The position numbers and the translations under genes were made by a program. From DASXUX01 sp036504595 (GTDB lineage: Bacteria; Planctomycetota; SZUA-567; H5-PLA8), in contig DASXUX010000069.1 of the NCBI GenBank assembly GCA_036504595.1, forward strand, positions 62,001-126,000: a DNA stretch of 64,000 nucleotides, in the 5' to 3' direction. How positions within the stretch are numbered: position 1 is the stretch's first letter; every line of letters begins with the position of its first letter. Shown here in pieces: positions 50,950-58,546 of the stretch. The notes beneath the pieces were generated by a model that saw only the letters and a program-made list of their open reading frames with translations, did no database searches and was not told where the DNA came from.

Positions 50950-51426
50950 TTACTCCTCTTTAGTAGCGCTGCCGGACACGACAGCAGTCGCACGCGGTTC
51001 TTTCTTTCGGCCGCTGAGTTCTGAAATAAGAATTTTCTGCAGCGGCAATTCAGACAGACTGACTGGGCGTTGGTGGCCGGGACGGAACCCTCGGCGCAAG
51101 CGGAGGTATTTCTCGTCGTTGGCTTTCTTCACGCGAGCTTTTTCCGAGAGATCGCTGACCGGAACCAAACGGCCTTCGATCAGCACCGAGGCATAGTCGC
51201 TCAAGTCATCGGCGTAGGTGTCGGCCTCGAAGCACACGCGGTCGTTCTCGCGCAAAATGGCGGCCTTGCGGCCCCGGTCGGGCAGGCGCAAGTAGATGGC
51301 GCCGTCGTGCCAGCAGAACGGCATGGGAATCACGTACGGTTCGCCGCCTGGCGTTGCCATGGCGATGCGGCCGACGTGAGCGGCGTTGAGCAGGCCGTTG
51401 ATTTCCGCTGCACTCATTTCAATCAT
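50950..51426 (-). CDS. Pyridoxamine-phosphate-oxidase-like FMN split-barrel protein
   Basis: 158 residues. MIEMSAAEINGLLNAAHVGR, IAMATPGGEPYVIPMPFCWH and IYLRLPDRGRKAAILRENDR match the NimA/PNPOx-like split barrel, which binds FMN or haem. A CFEADTY strand follows, and the C-terminus is basic. It is encoded between the Rrf2 regulator (14 bases apart) and the NnrS-like gene (overlapping context), so all three are likely one operon. It may use flavin to reduce nitrogen oxides or a nitro group; it could also bind haem. Activity is not assignable from sequence. Confidence 0.85.
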   Translation of the reverse strand: MIEMSAAEINGLLNAAHVGRIAMATPGGEPYVIPMPFCWHDGAIYLRLPDRGRKAAILRENDRVCFEADTYADDLSDYASVLIEGRLVPVSDLSEKARVKKANDEKYLRLRRGFRPGHQRPVSLSELPLQKILISELSGRKKEPRATAVVSGSATKEE

Positions 51427-51440
51427 GCCCGTGCTCCTTA

Positions 51441-51905
51441 TTACCGGCCCGCCGCCGCAGGCGAAGGTTCGTGGTACGGGAACGTGTAGACCCGAGCCGG
51501 TAACCCACGGCTGGCGATCAGTTCCCCCACATTGGTTTCTCGAAACGACTTTTCCACGTGCGCGATGGCATCATCCAGCCGCTGATGCAAGTGGCACAGG
51601 CATTCCGCGTGAGCCTCCAGTTTCAGGGGGCAAGAACGAATGCGCTGTATGGGATCTACGGCCTGGACAATCTCGTAGACGGTAATTTCGGATGCCGGCT
51701 TCGTCAGCGAGAACCCGCCGCCCAGCCCGCGCTGCGAGGAAACCAACCCGCCGCGGTGGAGGCTTTGGAGCACCTTTGAGAGGTAGCCGGCGGGAACCTG
51801 TGTGGCCTCGGCGACCTCCTGCGTCGTGTGAGAGGTTTCGGGATGCTCGGCCATAAAGAGAATGGCGCGCAGGGCGTATTCGGCGGTTTGCGAGATGACG
51901 GTCAT
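51441..51905 (-). CDS. Rrf2-family regulator, probably NO-sensing Fe-S protein
   Basis: 154 residues from the ATG at 51905. The winged HTH is intact (SQTAEYALRAILFMAEHPET, VPAGYLSKVLQSLHRGGLVS). Three cysteines lie in RSCPLKLEAHAECLCHLHQR, spaced C-X9-C-X-C; in NsrR/IscR-type proteins three cysteines in this region hold an Fe-S cluster, but with different spacing. Being divergent from a NO reductase gene, it probably represses both sides until NO damages the cluster. The frame extends to 52001, but that part overlaps the operator region and lacks a ribosome site. Confidence 0.87.
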   Translation of the reverse strand: MTVISQTAEYALRAILFMAEHPETSHTTQEVAEATQVPAGYLSKVLQSLHRGGLVSSQRGLGGGFSLTKPASEITVYEIVQAVDPIQRIRSCPLKLEAHAECLCHLHQRLDDAIAHVEKSFRETNVGELIASRGLPARVYTFPYHEPSPAAAGR

Positions 51906-51960
51906 GGGAAAAGATCCTTTCTCATTCGTTCCTAGCTCTAATGTATCAGATCTGGAGTAA

Positions 51961-51996
51961 AATATCCAATTAAAAGTGGATAATAAGGTCTTGACA
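51961..51996. promoter_or_regulatory. Operator and -35 region between the Rrf2 gene and norZ
   Basis: AATATCCAATTAAAAGTGGA followed by TAAT (51961-51984) has TATCCA and TGGATA arms 8 bases apart, in an AT-rich stretch that contrasts with the GC-rich surroundings. This is the size and position expected for an Rrf2 dimer. TTGACA (51991-51996) points toward norZ, with a poor -10 (TAAGGT) 16 bases later, as expected for a regulated promoter. Further TGGA/TCCA half-sites flank it. Confidence 0.6.
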
Positions 51997-52070
51997 TCCA
52001 CATTAGTCAGGGTAAGGTTCAGTCACTGGGTTGGGAACAGGGAATGGGCGTCCTTCGGGAAAGGGCTGAA

Positions 52071-54368
52071 ATGATGCGATACACGAAGTTGTGGGTTGGG
52101 TTGGGAGTGGTGGTGGCAGCGTCCTTTGCGACGCTGGGCTACTTCGGACTGGAACTCTACCGCCAGGCGCCCCCGATCCCCGAGCGCGTCGTGACCACCG
52201 CCGGCAAGGTCCTCTTCACCGGACAGGACATTCACGACGGCCAGAATGTCTGGCAATCCATGGGCGGCCAGGAAGTCGGAAGCATTTGGGGCCATGGCGC
52301 GTATGTGGCGCCGGACTGGTCCGCCGACTGGCTGCATCGCGAAGCCAGCTATATTCTGGAGAAGTATGCCGCGACGGATTTCGGAAAATCATTCTCCCAG
52401 ACGGCGCCTGAACAGCAGGCCGCCCTGAAAGCGCGGCTGAAGCAGGAACTGCGGACGAACACCTATAATCCCGAAACGAAGGAATTAGCCGTCTCGCCTT
52501 TGCGCGCCGAGGCCATAGCGGCCGTGGGCGTTCATTACGCTGGACTCTTCGGCCATGATCCAGCGCTCCAGGACCTGCGCAAGGCGTACGCGGTGCCCGC
52601 CGACACCATAAAGGATCCCAAGCGCCAGGAGTTGATGAACGCGTTCTTCTTCTGGACGGCGTGGACCTGCGGCACCAATCGCCCGGGCGCGGCCGTGACC
52701 TACACGAACAACTGGCCCGCCGAAAGCCTCATCGACAACACGCCTTCCAGTTCGATCGTCGTCTGGTCAGTCATGAGTTTTGTCATGCTGCTGGCCGGCG
52801 TCGGCGCGCTGACCTGGTACACAGCATCGAAGCGGCGAGCGGAGCCGCATGTGTTGATTCCGGACCATGACCCGCTATTGAAACTGCAACTGACCCCGTC
52901 GATGCGTGCGACGCTCAAGTACTTCTGGCTGGTCGCGGCGCTGATCATTGCGCAGGTGGGACTCGGCGGAATCACGGCGCACTACGGCGTGGACGGCTTG
53001 AGCTTCTACGGTTTTGAGCTCTCCAGGTACGTGCCCTATTCGCTGGCAAGAACCTGGCATACACAACTCGGCATTTTCTGGATCGCGACGGCGTGGCTGG
53101 CGACCGGCCTGTTCGTGGCGCCCGCGGTTTCGGGCTATGAACCGAAGTTCCAGCGCGCCGGCGTCAACTTCCTCTTCGCCTGTCTGCTGATCATCGTGAC
53201 CGGCTCCTTTACGCTGCAGTGGTTCACGGTCATGCAGAAGCTTGGTCTGGAGGCCGCGTTCTGGTTCGGACATCAGGGCTATGAGTACGTTGACCTCGGC
53301 CGCTTCTGGCAGATGTTCCTGCTCGTCGGACTCTTCCTGTGGCTTGGTTTGATGGTTCGCGCGATGCTGCCGGCGATGAAGAAGCCCGGCGAAAACCGCA
53401 GCCTGCTCGCGCTGTTCCTCATCTCTGCGCTGGCGATTGGACTGTTCTACGGCGCCGGTTTGATGTGGGGCCGCCAGACGCATCTGGCCATCGCCGAGTA
53501 CTGGCGCTGGTGGGTGATTCACCTGTGGGTGGAAGGCTTCTTCGAAGTCTTCGCCACCGTTGTCATCGCGTTCCTCTTCACGCGCCTGGGCCTGTTGAAA
53601 ACAGCCACCGCGACCGCCAGCGTGTTGTTCTCGACGGCGATCTTCCTCAGCGGCGGCATCATTGGCACCTTCCATCATCTATACTTCACCGGCACCCCGA
53701 CGGTGATTCTCGCCCTCGGATCGGTGTTCAGTGCCCTCGAAATCGTGCCGCTGGTCCTCATCGGCTACGAAGCCTATGAGAACCTCAGCCTGACCAAGTT
53801 GCGGCCGTGGGTGCTGGCCTACAAATGGCCGATCTACTTCTTCGTCGCTGTGGCATTTTGGAATTTGGTCGGCGCCGGCGTCTTCGGATTCCTGATCAAC
53901 CCGCCCATCGCTCTATACTACGTCCAAGGCCTGAACACGACGGCGGTGCATGGCCACACGGCGCTCTTCGGCGTCTATGGAATGCTGGGAATCGGCCTGA
54001 TGCTCTTCTGCCTGAAGGCTCTTTCGCCGCAGCGTCCCTGGAAAAACGGACCCATCTCGCTGGCCTTCTGGTCGATCAACATCGGTCTGGCGCTGATGGT
54101 CTTGCTGAGCCTGCTGCCGATCGGCGTGCTCCAGGCGATCGCCAGCATGGAAAACGGAATGTGGTACGCCCGCTCCGCGGACTTCATGCAGCAGCATCAC
54201 ATGCAGGTGCTTCGCTGGCTGCGCATGATCGGTGATACGGTTTTCGCGATCGGCACCGTGTCGCTGGTCTACTTCATCGCCGGATTGAAGACGGGCTGGT
54301 CGCTGGAGTCTGAAGGCAAGCCGGCGCCCGTTCCGGAAGCGGAACTGGTTCCTGCTAGCGGCGAGTGA
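52071..54368 (+). CDS. norZ: Quinol-dependent nitric oxide reductase (qNOR)
   Basis: 765 residues from the ATG at 52071. N-terminal helix, then periplasmic domain with GSIWGHGAYVAPDWSADW, the qNOR/NorZ hallmark. The C-terminal 12-helix catalytic subunit holds the haem and FeB ligands: RTWHTQLGIFWIA, WVIHLWVEGFFEVFATV (His and the essential Glu), GTFHHLYFTGTP and TAVHGHTALFGVYGMLGIGL. It reduces 2 NO to N2O with quinol electrons at the membrane, giving detoxification or the last-but-one step of denitrification; no nir or nos genes are near. ATG at 52044 or 52074 are alternatives. It is followed by ric on the same strand. Confidence 0.95.
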   Translation: MMRYTKLWVGLGVVVAASFATLGYFGLELYRQAPPIPERVVTTAGKVLFTGQDIHDGQNVWQSMGGQEVGSIWGHGAYVAPDWSADWLHREASYILEKYAATDFGKSFSQTAPEQQAALKARLKQELRTNTYNPETKELAVSPLRAEAIAAVGVHYAGLFGHDPALQDLRKAYAVPADTIKDPKRQELMNAFFFWTAWTCGTNRPGAAVTYTNNWPAESLIDNTPSSSIVVWSVMSFVMLLAGVGALTWYTASKRRAEPHVLIPDHDPLLKLQLTPSMRATLKYFWLVAALIIAQVGLGGITAHYGVDGLSFYGFELSRYVPYSLARTWHTQLGIFWIATAWLATGLFVAPAVSGYEPKFQRAGVNFLFACLLIIVTGSFTLQWFTVMQKLGLEAAFWFGHQGYEYVDLGRFWQMFLLVGLFLWLGLMVRAMLPAMKKPGENRSLLALFLISALAIGLFYGAGLMWGRQTHLAIAEYWRWWVIHLWVEGFFEVFATVVIAFLFTRLGLLKTATATASVLFSTAIFLSGGIIGTFHHLYFTGTPTVILALGSVFSALEIVPLVLIGYEAYENLSLTKLRPWVLAYKWPIYFFVAVAFWNLVGAGVFGFLINPPIALYYVQGLNTTAVHGHTALFGVYGMLGIGLMLFCLKALSPQRPWKNGPISLAFWSINIGLALMVLLSLLPIGVLQAIASMENGMWYARSADFMQQHHMQVLRWLRMIGDTVFAIGTVSLVYFIAGLKTGWSLESEGKPAPVPEAELVPASGE

Positions 54369-54400
54369 TTTGGTGAATGGTGATTGGTGAGTGGTTTTAA
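54369..54400. repeat. Heptamer array (TGGTGAA)
   Basis: TGGTGAA, TGGTGAT and TGGTGAG units between norZ and ric begin three bases after the norZ stop. Confidence 0.75.
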
Positions 54401-54437
54401 CTCGGAACTCGGGCAAATCGATAAAGGAGAACGGATC

Positions 54438-55139
54438 ATGAAGACAACGCAATACCCGACGGTTGGCGAACTTGTGGCGCAACGGCCGGCACGCTCAAAG
54501 GTGTTCGAAAAGCTCGGAATCGATTACTGCTGCGGCGGCAAGAAGGAACTCGACGCGGCGTGCGCGGAACTTGGCCTCGACATCGGCACGGTCGAGCGCG
54601 AATTGGAGCAGTGCGACAAGACGGCGCCGGCCGGCAAGGATTGGACGCAAGCCCCGTTGGCGGAACTCTGCGATCACATCGAAGGAACGCATCACAAATA
54701 TTTGCGCGAGGAGCTGCCGGCCTTGAGCGTGCTGAGCGAGAAGGTGGCCAGCGTTCATGGCGCCAATCACCCCGAACTGGTCGAAATTGCGCGGATCTAT
54801 GCCGGTTTGCGCGCTGAACTTGAGCAGCACATGATGAAAGAGGAGCAGATTCTCTTCCCCTTCATCCGGCAGCTTAGTCAGTCCGGCGGCTGCGGGGATT
54901 TTCACTGCGGGTCTGTGGCGAATCCGATTCGCGTGATGGAACAAGAGCACGACAACGCCGGTAATGCGATCCATGAAATCCGCCGGCTCAGTTCGCAGTT
55001 CACGGTCCCCGATGGCGGCTGCAACTCCTACCGCGCGCTGTATCAGCGCCTGGACGCCTTCGAGCACGATCTGCATCAGCACGTCCACAAAGAGAACAAC
55101 ATTCTTTTCCCCCGCGCGATCAAGGCTGAGGCGCACTAA
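54438..55139 (+). CDS. ric: RIC / ScdA (YtfE) di-iron repair protein
   Basis: 233 residues from the ATG at 54438 (AAAGGAG upstream). The N-terminal ScdA domain contains VFEKLGIDYCCGGKKELDAA with the CC pair. The hemerythrin-like part has the di-iron ligands in HIEGTHHKYLREELP, QHMMKEEQILFPFI, MEQEHDNAGNAIHEI and FEHDLHQHVHKENNILFP. The protein repairs Fe-S clusters damaged by NO or peroxide and releases NO. Downstream of norZ, it fits the same NO regulon. Gene name per Staphylococcus scdA / E. coli ytfE. Confidence 0.94.
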   Translation: MKTTQYPTVGELVAQRPARSKVFEKLGIDYCCGGKKELDAACAELGLDIGTVERELEQCDKTAPAGKDWTQAPLAELCDHIEGTHHKYLREELPALSVLSEKVASVHGANHPELVEIARIYAGLRAELEQHMMKEEQILFPFIRQLSQSGGCGDFHCGSVANPIRVMEQEHDNAGNAIHEIRRLSSQFTVPDGGCNSYRALYQRLDAFEHDLHQHVHKENNILFPRAIKAEAH

Positions 55140-55194
55140 AGTTGTCAACCGTTCAGTCTGAATCGAGTGGTGCGTGCCAGGACTACCCCCGGCG

Positions 55195-55283
55195 CGCGCC
55201 ACTCGCTTTCGTGGCGCGAGAACCGCTTGCATTGTGAAATCTGGCGACATAAGATGTCGCACCGGCTCGTGGAACGCGAGCCG
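55195..55283. repeat. Three hairpins in series before tRNA-Arg
   Basis: CGCGCCAC/GTGGCGCG (55195-55218), GCGACAT-AAG-ATGTCGC (55244-55260) and CGGCTCG/CGAGCCG (55263-55283). They lie between the ric stop and the tRNA and could end norZ-ric transcription; none has a T-tract. Confidence 0.7.
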
Positions 55284-55305
55284 TGAGTATTTTGCAGGTA
55301 AGTGT

Positions 55306-55382
55306 GCGCCCGTAGCTCAACTGGATAGAGTATCGGCCTCCGAAGCCGAGGGTTGTGGGTTCGACTCCCGCCGGGCGTACCA
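55306..55382 (+). tRNA. tRNA-Arg (anticodon CCG)
   Basis: A complete cloverleaf of 77 bases. Acceptor GCGCCCG pairs with CGGGCGT (first pair G-U). The D-arm begins TAGCTCAA. The anticodon stem is TCGGC/GCCGA around the loop CTCCGAA, giving CCG, which reads the Arg codon CGG. The T-arm is GGGTTCGACTCCC. CCA is encoded. A decayed integrase gene follows within 120 bases, a usual setting for tRNA-targeted insertion. Confidence 0.95.
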
Positions 55383-55496
55383 CTCAGAAGTTACTACAGC
55401 AGCGGGAGTTGTATCCGGAAAAGTGGTCGCAACTCCCCTCCGATTACCGGCGTTTTCCCTTCGTAGTCCCGTATGGAGTCCACGCGCTGCAGGTTT

Positions 55497-56107
55497 TCAG
55501 CTCCGGCCGCAGCCGCGAGTTGCTGTTCCTCGATTCTCCTTTTCGACCTTTATTCCATCCAGCGTGCGGGCTCCGGTGAGTACGTTCCAAACGGCTTGGG
55601 CGGACACCCGCGCGACTACCAAGTTCAGATAAAGACGCTCCTCGATATCCTGCGGCGCGTGTCCCACCTGTAGCTTCACGGTGTCAGCGTTGACCAGCCG
55701 GCGCGCCCACGAGATGTGGGTCTTGCGCAGGCAGTACATGTCGCGATCCTCCAGGAATCGCGACACCTCTGGGCCGATGCCCGCCGCCATTGCTTCGGTC
55801 AACCTGTACGTGCCTCGCTCGCTTAGCGAGTTTCGCGGCGTCCGTGGGTGGAGCGCCATCGAAACCCCGCTGCTGGCCACTGAAGATAAGCGCTGCAACG
55901 GAGAGCGGATCAGCTTCGTGTGCAACGGGCCGTGAAAGAACTTCCGCGCAGCGTTGCCAGCCTCCGGCACTTTGCAGTGAGCTTGCCGACGGTGCCCAAG
56001 TCAGCCAGCACCCGTAGCTCCAGGTGGTTCGTTTCGAGGTGAAGCTTCAGGAGCTGTTTGCGCTCGTCACTCAGGCCGTGGATGAACAGATCGCTGCGGC
56101 CACACAT
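55497..56107 (-). pseudogene. Tyrosine recombinase/integrase remnant with frameshift
   Basis: The 157-residue frame (55497-55970) contains a catalytic-domain-like end: YCLRKTHISWARRLVNADTV (Arg and His of RKTH; the HxxR His is replaced by Tyr), LQVGHAPQDIEERLYLNLV (GH and the Tyr nucleophile position). An upstream part in another frame (to 56107: GLSDERKQLLKLHLETNHLE, then LRVLADLGTVGKLTA) continues sensibly into the first after a frame change near 55970. It is thus a broken phage or island integrase, oriented toward tRNA-Arg. The remaining 300 bases up to the porin gene hold no supported gene; an 86-residue Gly/Asn-rich frame (56024-56284, plus) is doubtful. Confidence 0.6.
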
Positions 56108-56402
56108 GCTGGAAATAATGGCGGGAATGGGAACGGGCCGGTGCCTGCAACCAACTGGCGCCGGAGTCCGGCCACTCCGCCAGCGCCAACAATGAAAAGC
56201 GCGCCCTCCAACAATGGCTACGCCAAGTGCAATGGCGGCGCGAATGGAAACGGCGGAAACGGCCGCGGCACCACGGTGACGTAAGCATATCCGCGAAGTA
56301 CGTGACCGTCGTACAGTCTTTGAATCTCAGAGGGCAGCGGGCATCGGCTCGTAATCTTCTTCCTCGCCCGCGTAGGCAACGACAGACATTTAGCGCGAGA
56401 GA

Positions 56403-58340
56403 TTACCAGAAGACCTGGAAGTTCAGGACGAGGTTGTTGTTCTTGACTTCACGGAGCTGGCGGCGATCGAAGCTGGTGCTCACGCCCTGGTTCTCTTCAT
56501 CAACCATGTTGTAGTTCAACTGAATCTTGGCCGCCTGACCGCAGATGTAGTAGTTGATGCCGCTGGTAAGCACCCGGGTGTGGAAGATGCGCATCTGCCG
56601 TCCAGGCTGATCCAAGCTCTGGAAGAACAGGTTGCCCATGTTCTCAAAGCGAAACGCGAATTCCATCGGCAGCAGCATCTTGCTGTAAAGTGTGCTTTTG
56701 CACTTCAGCGCATCCGCGAAGATACTGTCGGAGAGCTTGTAGCCGGCCGCAGCATACCAGCCAAAGGTGTCGAACGACCCGGGCCACGTAGACGCCGCAT
56801 CGGGGAAGCTGGCGACTTCGCCGGGAGCGAACCGGTCGTGGATGTGGCCGCCTTCGCCGCGGAACCACGTCCCGGCCAGCGGGCCGCGCGGCTTATACAT
56901 CGCCCATCCGTAGAAGTATTTGTGCAGAGCCCGCGTGCGATTGAGGCCCTCGAGCGCGTCGGTGCCTGCGTTGCGGCCGGTGCTGCCGGAGCGGCCTTCC
57001 CAGCCGTACAAGATGCTGCCGCCGAACTCCAGATCGCCCCACTTCTCATTATTCCACACCGGCCGCCCCAACACGGTCAGGACCAGATCTTTCTCGTTAT
57101 TATCATCGGCGCGGTTGTAGCGAGACTGGAACGCGGTGCCTGCGCCATTGAAGCCGCCGAGCCAATACTGGTACCTGCTGTCCATCCAGGATCCATGGGC
57201 CTGAACGCCGGCGTCGCGTACGGAGGCCATCTGGGTGATCATTGAGCGCTCGATGAAGTCGAGTTCCTTTTCATCACGCGTTCCTTCTTCGCCAAGGTGC
57301 CGCTTGAACTGGCCAATCGAAAAATCGTGGTGCGGGATGAAGTTGTGGTAGTTGATGTACGCATCTTGCAGCAGTTTATTTGTGAAGCCCGTGCCGTTGC
57401 GCACAGCATCCACGCGCACGTTGTCGATCGGCACCGGCGTCAAGGAGTTCTCCAGCGCAGTGCCTTGCATCGCGAAACCGGCGTTCGTGAAGTTGTCGCT
57501 TTCACCGGAGACGCCCGTCCCCTGGTTGCTTGGGAATGACGGGAACGAAGCCGCCTCGCGTGCCGGATCGATCATGATGTGAGCGGAGATGTTTTCCGTC
57601 AGATCCAGATTGAAACGGATTTCAGCGCGGCGGATACGGAATGAATCCGCCGTGTTGATGTCGTTCTGGCCGTAATGCGAGAACGTCCCAGCCGCAGCCT
57701 TGGAATCCACCCACGCTTTCAGGTCCTTCTGGAACGAATAGTACCAGACCTGTAGCAGGCCATCGATCTGCAGTCTGCCATGTCCGGAGGTGACCGGCGG
57801 ATTGCGACCGTACTTGTCATTCAGCGCATCGCGGACCAGATTGTCTGTCGCACCAATGGGCCGCGCGCCCACCTGCTGCTGCTCGCGCAGCAGGCGGTTC
57901 TCGTTCTTCAGGCGTTCGAAATCTTCAGGAGTGAAGTTGGCCGGATAAAATTCGGAACTGCCGGCCGACTGCCCAGGCGCGGAGGACTTCTTCAGTGTTT
58001 CGTTCTCTTTGCGCAGCCGGTCACATTCGGCCTGGATTAGCTTCGCGCGCAGCTTCTCATTTTCCGAGCGCAGTTTGGTCTGCTCTTCGGTCAGCGGCAG
58101 GTAGCCTGGATTGGTTTTCTCTTGAGTTTCCACCGACTTGCGCAGAAGCTCGTTGGCCTTCTTCAGCCGTTCGATTTCTGCACGAACCGCATCGACCTGA
58201 AGCTGCTTGTTCTCTTTCAGCAGCCGCTCTCGCTCATCCTGCACCGATACGTTTTGCGCTGGCTCCTGCTCGGCCGAACAACGAACACAGAAGAACCCGA
58301 AACAGACCGCCGCCGAGACGAACAGATTCGCAAGCTCCAT
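56403..58340 (-). CDS. Outer-membrane porin (OprO/OprP-like) with N-terminal coiled coil
   Basis: 645 residues from the ATG at 58340. A signal peptide (ELANLFVSAAVCFGFFCVRC) precedes a leucine-zipper-rich coiled coil of about 130 residues (ERERLLKENKQLQVDAVRAE, TKLRSENEKLRAKLIQAECD). The C-terminal two thirds is a beta-barrel with aromatic-rich alternating strands (GRLQIDGLLQVWYYSFQKDL, RIRRAEIRFNLDLTENISAH, DFSIGQFKRHLGEEGT) ending NNLVLNFQVFW with the C-terminal aromatic. The layout matches phosphate/selective porins preceded by a cell-wall-binding coil. An upstream promoter (58429-58457) supports this start. Confidence 0.88.
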   Translation of the reverse strand: MELANLFVSAAVCFGFFCVRCSAEQEPAQNVSVQDERERLLKENKQLQVDAVRAEIERLKKANELLRKSVETQEKTNPGYLPLTEEQTKLRSENEKLRAKLIQAECDRLRKENETLKKSSAPGQSAGSSEFYPANFTPEDFERLKNENRLLREQQQVGARPIGATDNLVRDALNDKYGRNPPVTSGHGRLQIDGLLQVWYYSFQKDLKAWVDSKAAAGTFSHYGQNDINTADSFRIRRAEIRFNLDLTENISAHIMIDPAREAASFPSFPSNQGTGVSGESDNFTNAGFAMQGTALENSLTPVPIDNVRVDAVRNGTGFTNKLLQDAYINYHNFIPHHDFSIGQFKRHLGEEGTRDEKELDFIERSMITQMASVRDAGVQAHGSWMDSRYQYWLGGFNGAGTAFQSRYNRADDNNEKDLVLTVLGRPVWNNEKWGDLEFGGSILYGWEGRSGSTGRNAGTDALEGLNRTRALHKYFYGWAMYKPRGPLAGTWFRGEGGHIHDRFAPGEVASFPDAASTWPGSFDTFGWYAAAGYKLSDSIFADALKCKSTLYSKMLLPMEFAFRFENMGNLFFQSLDQPGRQMRIFHTRVLTSGINYYICGQAAKIQLNYNMVDEENQGVSTSFDRRQLREVKNNNLVLNFQVFW

Positions 58341-58428
58341 CTGAGATTTCGAGAATATGGCCACAGGGGCTGTCGACCTCGCGAACCAGGATTGGCGGAC
58401 AACGGCTCGGATGACGTAGACCGATCGA

Positions 58429-58457
58429 TATATATACTGGATGACTTTCCCAGTCAA
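58429..58457 (-). promoter_or_regulatory. Sigma-70-type promoter of the porin gene
   Basis: On the minus strand TTGACT (58457-58452), 17-base spacer, TATATA (58434-58429). Transcription would start near 58421, giving an 80-base leader before the ATG at 58340. Confidence 0.6.
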
Positions 58458-58546
58458 CCAATTATTTGGCATGAACGTGAGGGTGGCTCTCACCATCCAA
58501 TATCTATCCAACGGCATTGAAGATCCCCCCGCAGCTCAATTAAGTG

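Noticed and set aside
56024..56284. 86-residue Gly/Asn-rich plus-strand ORF
   Set aside because: It overlaps the integrase remnant, has no ribosome site and no recognised family; left as doubtful.
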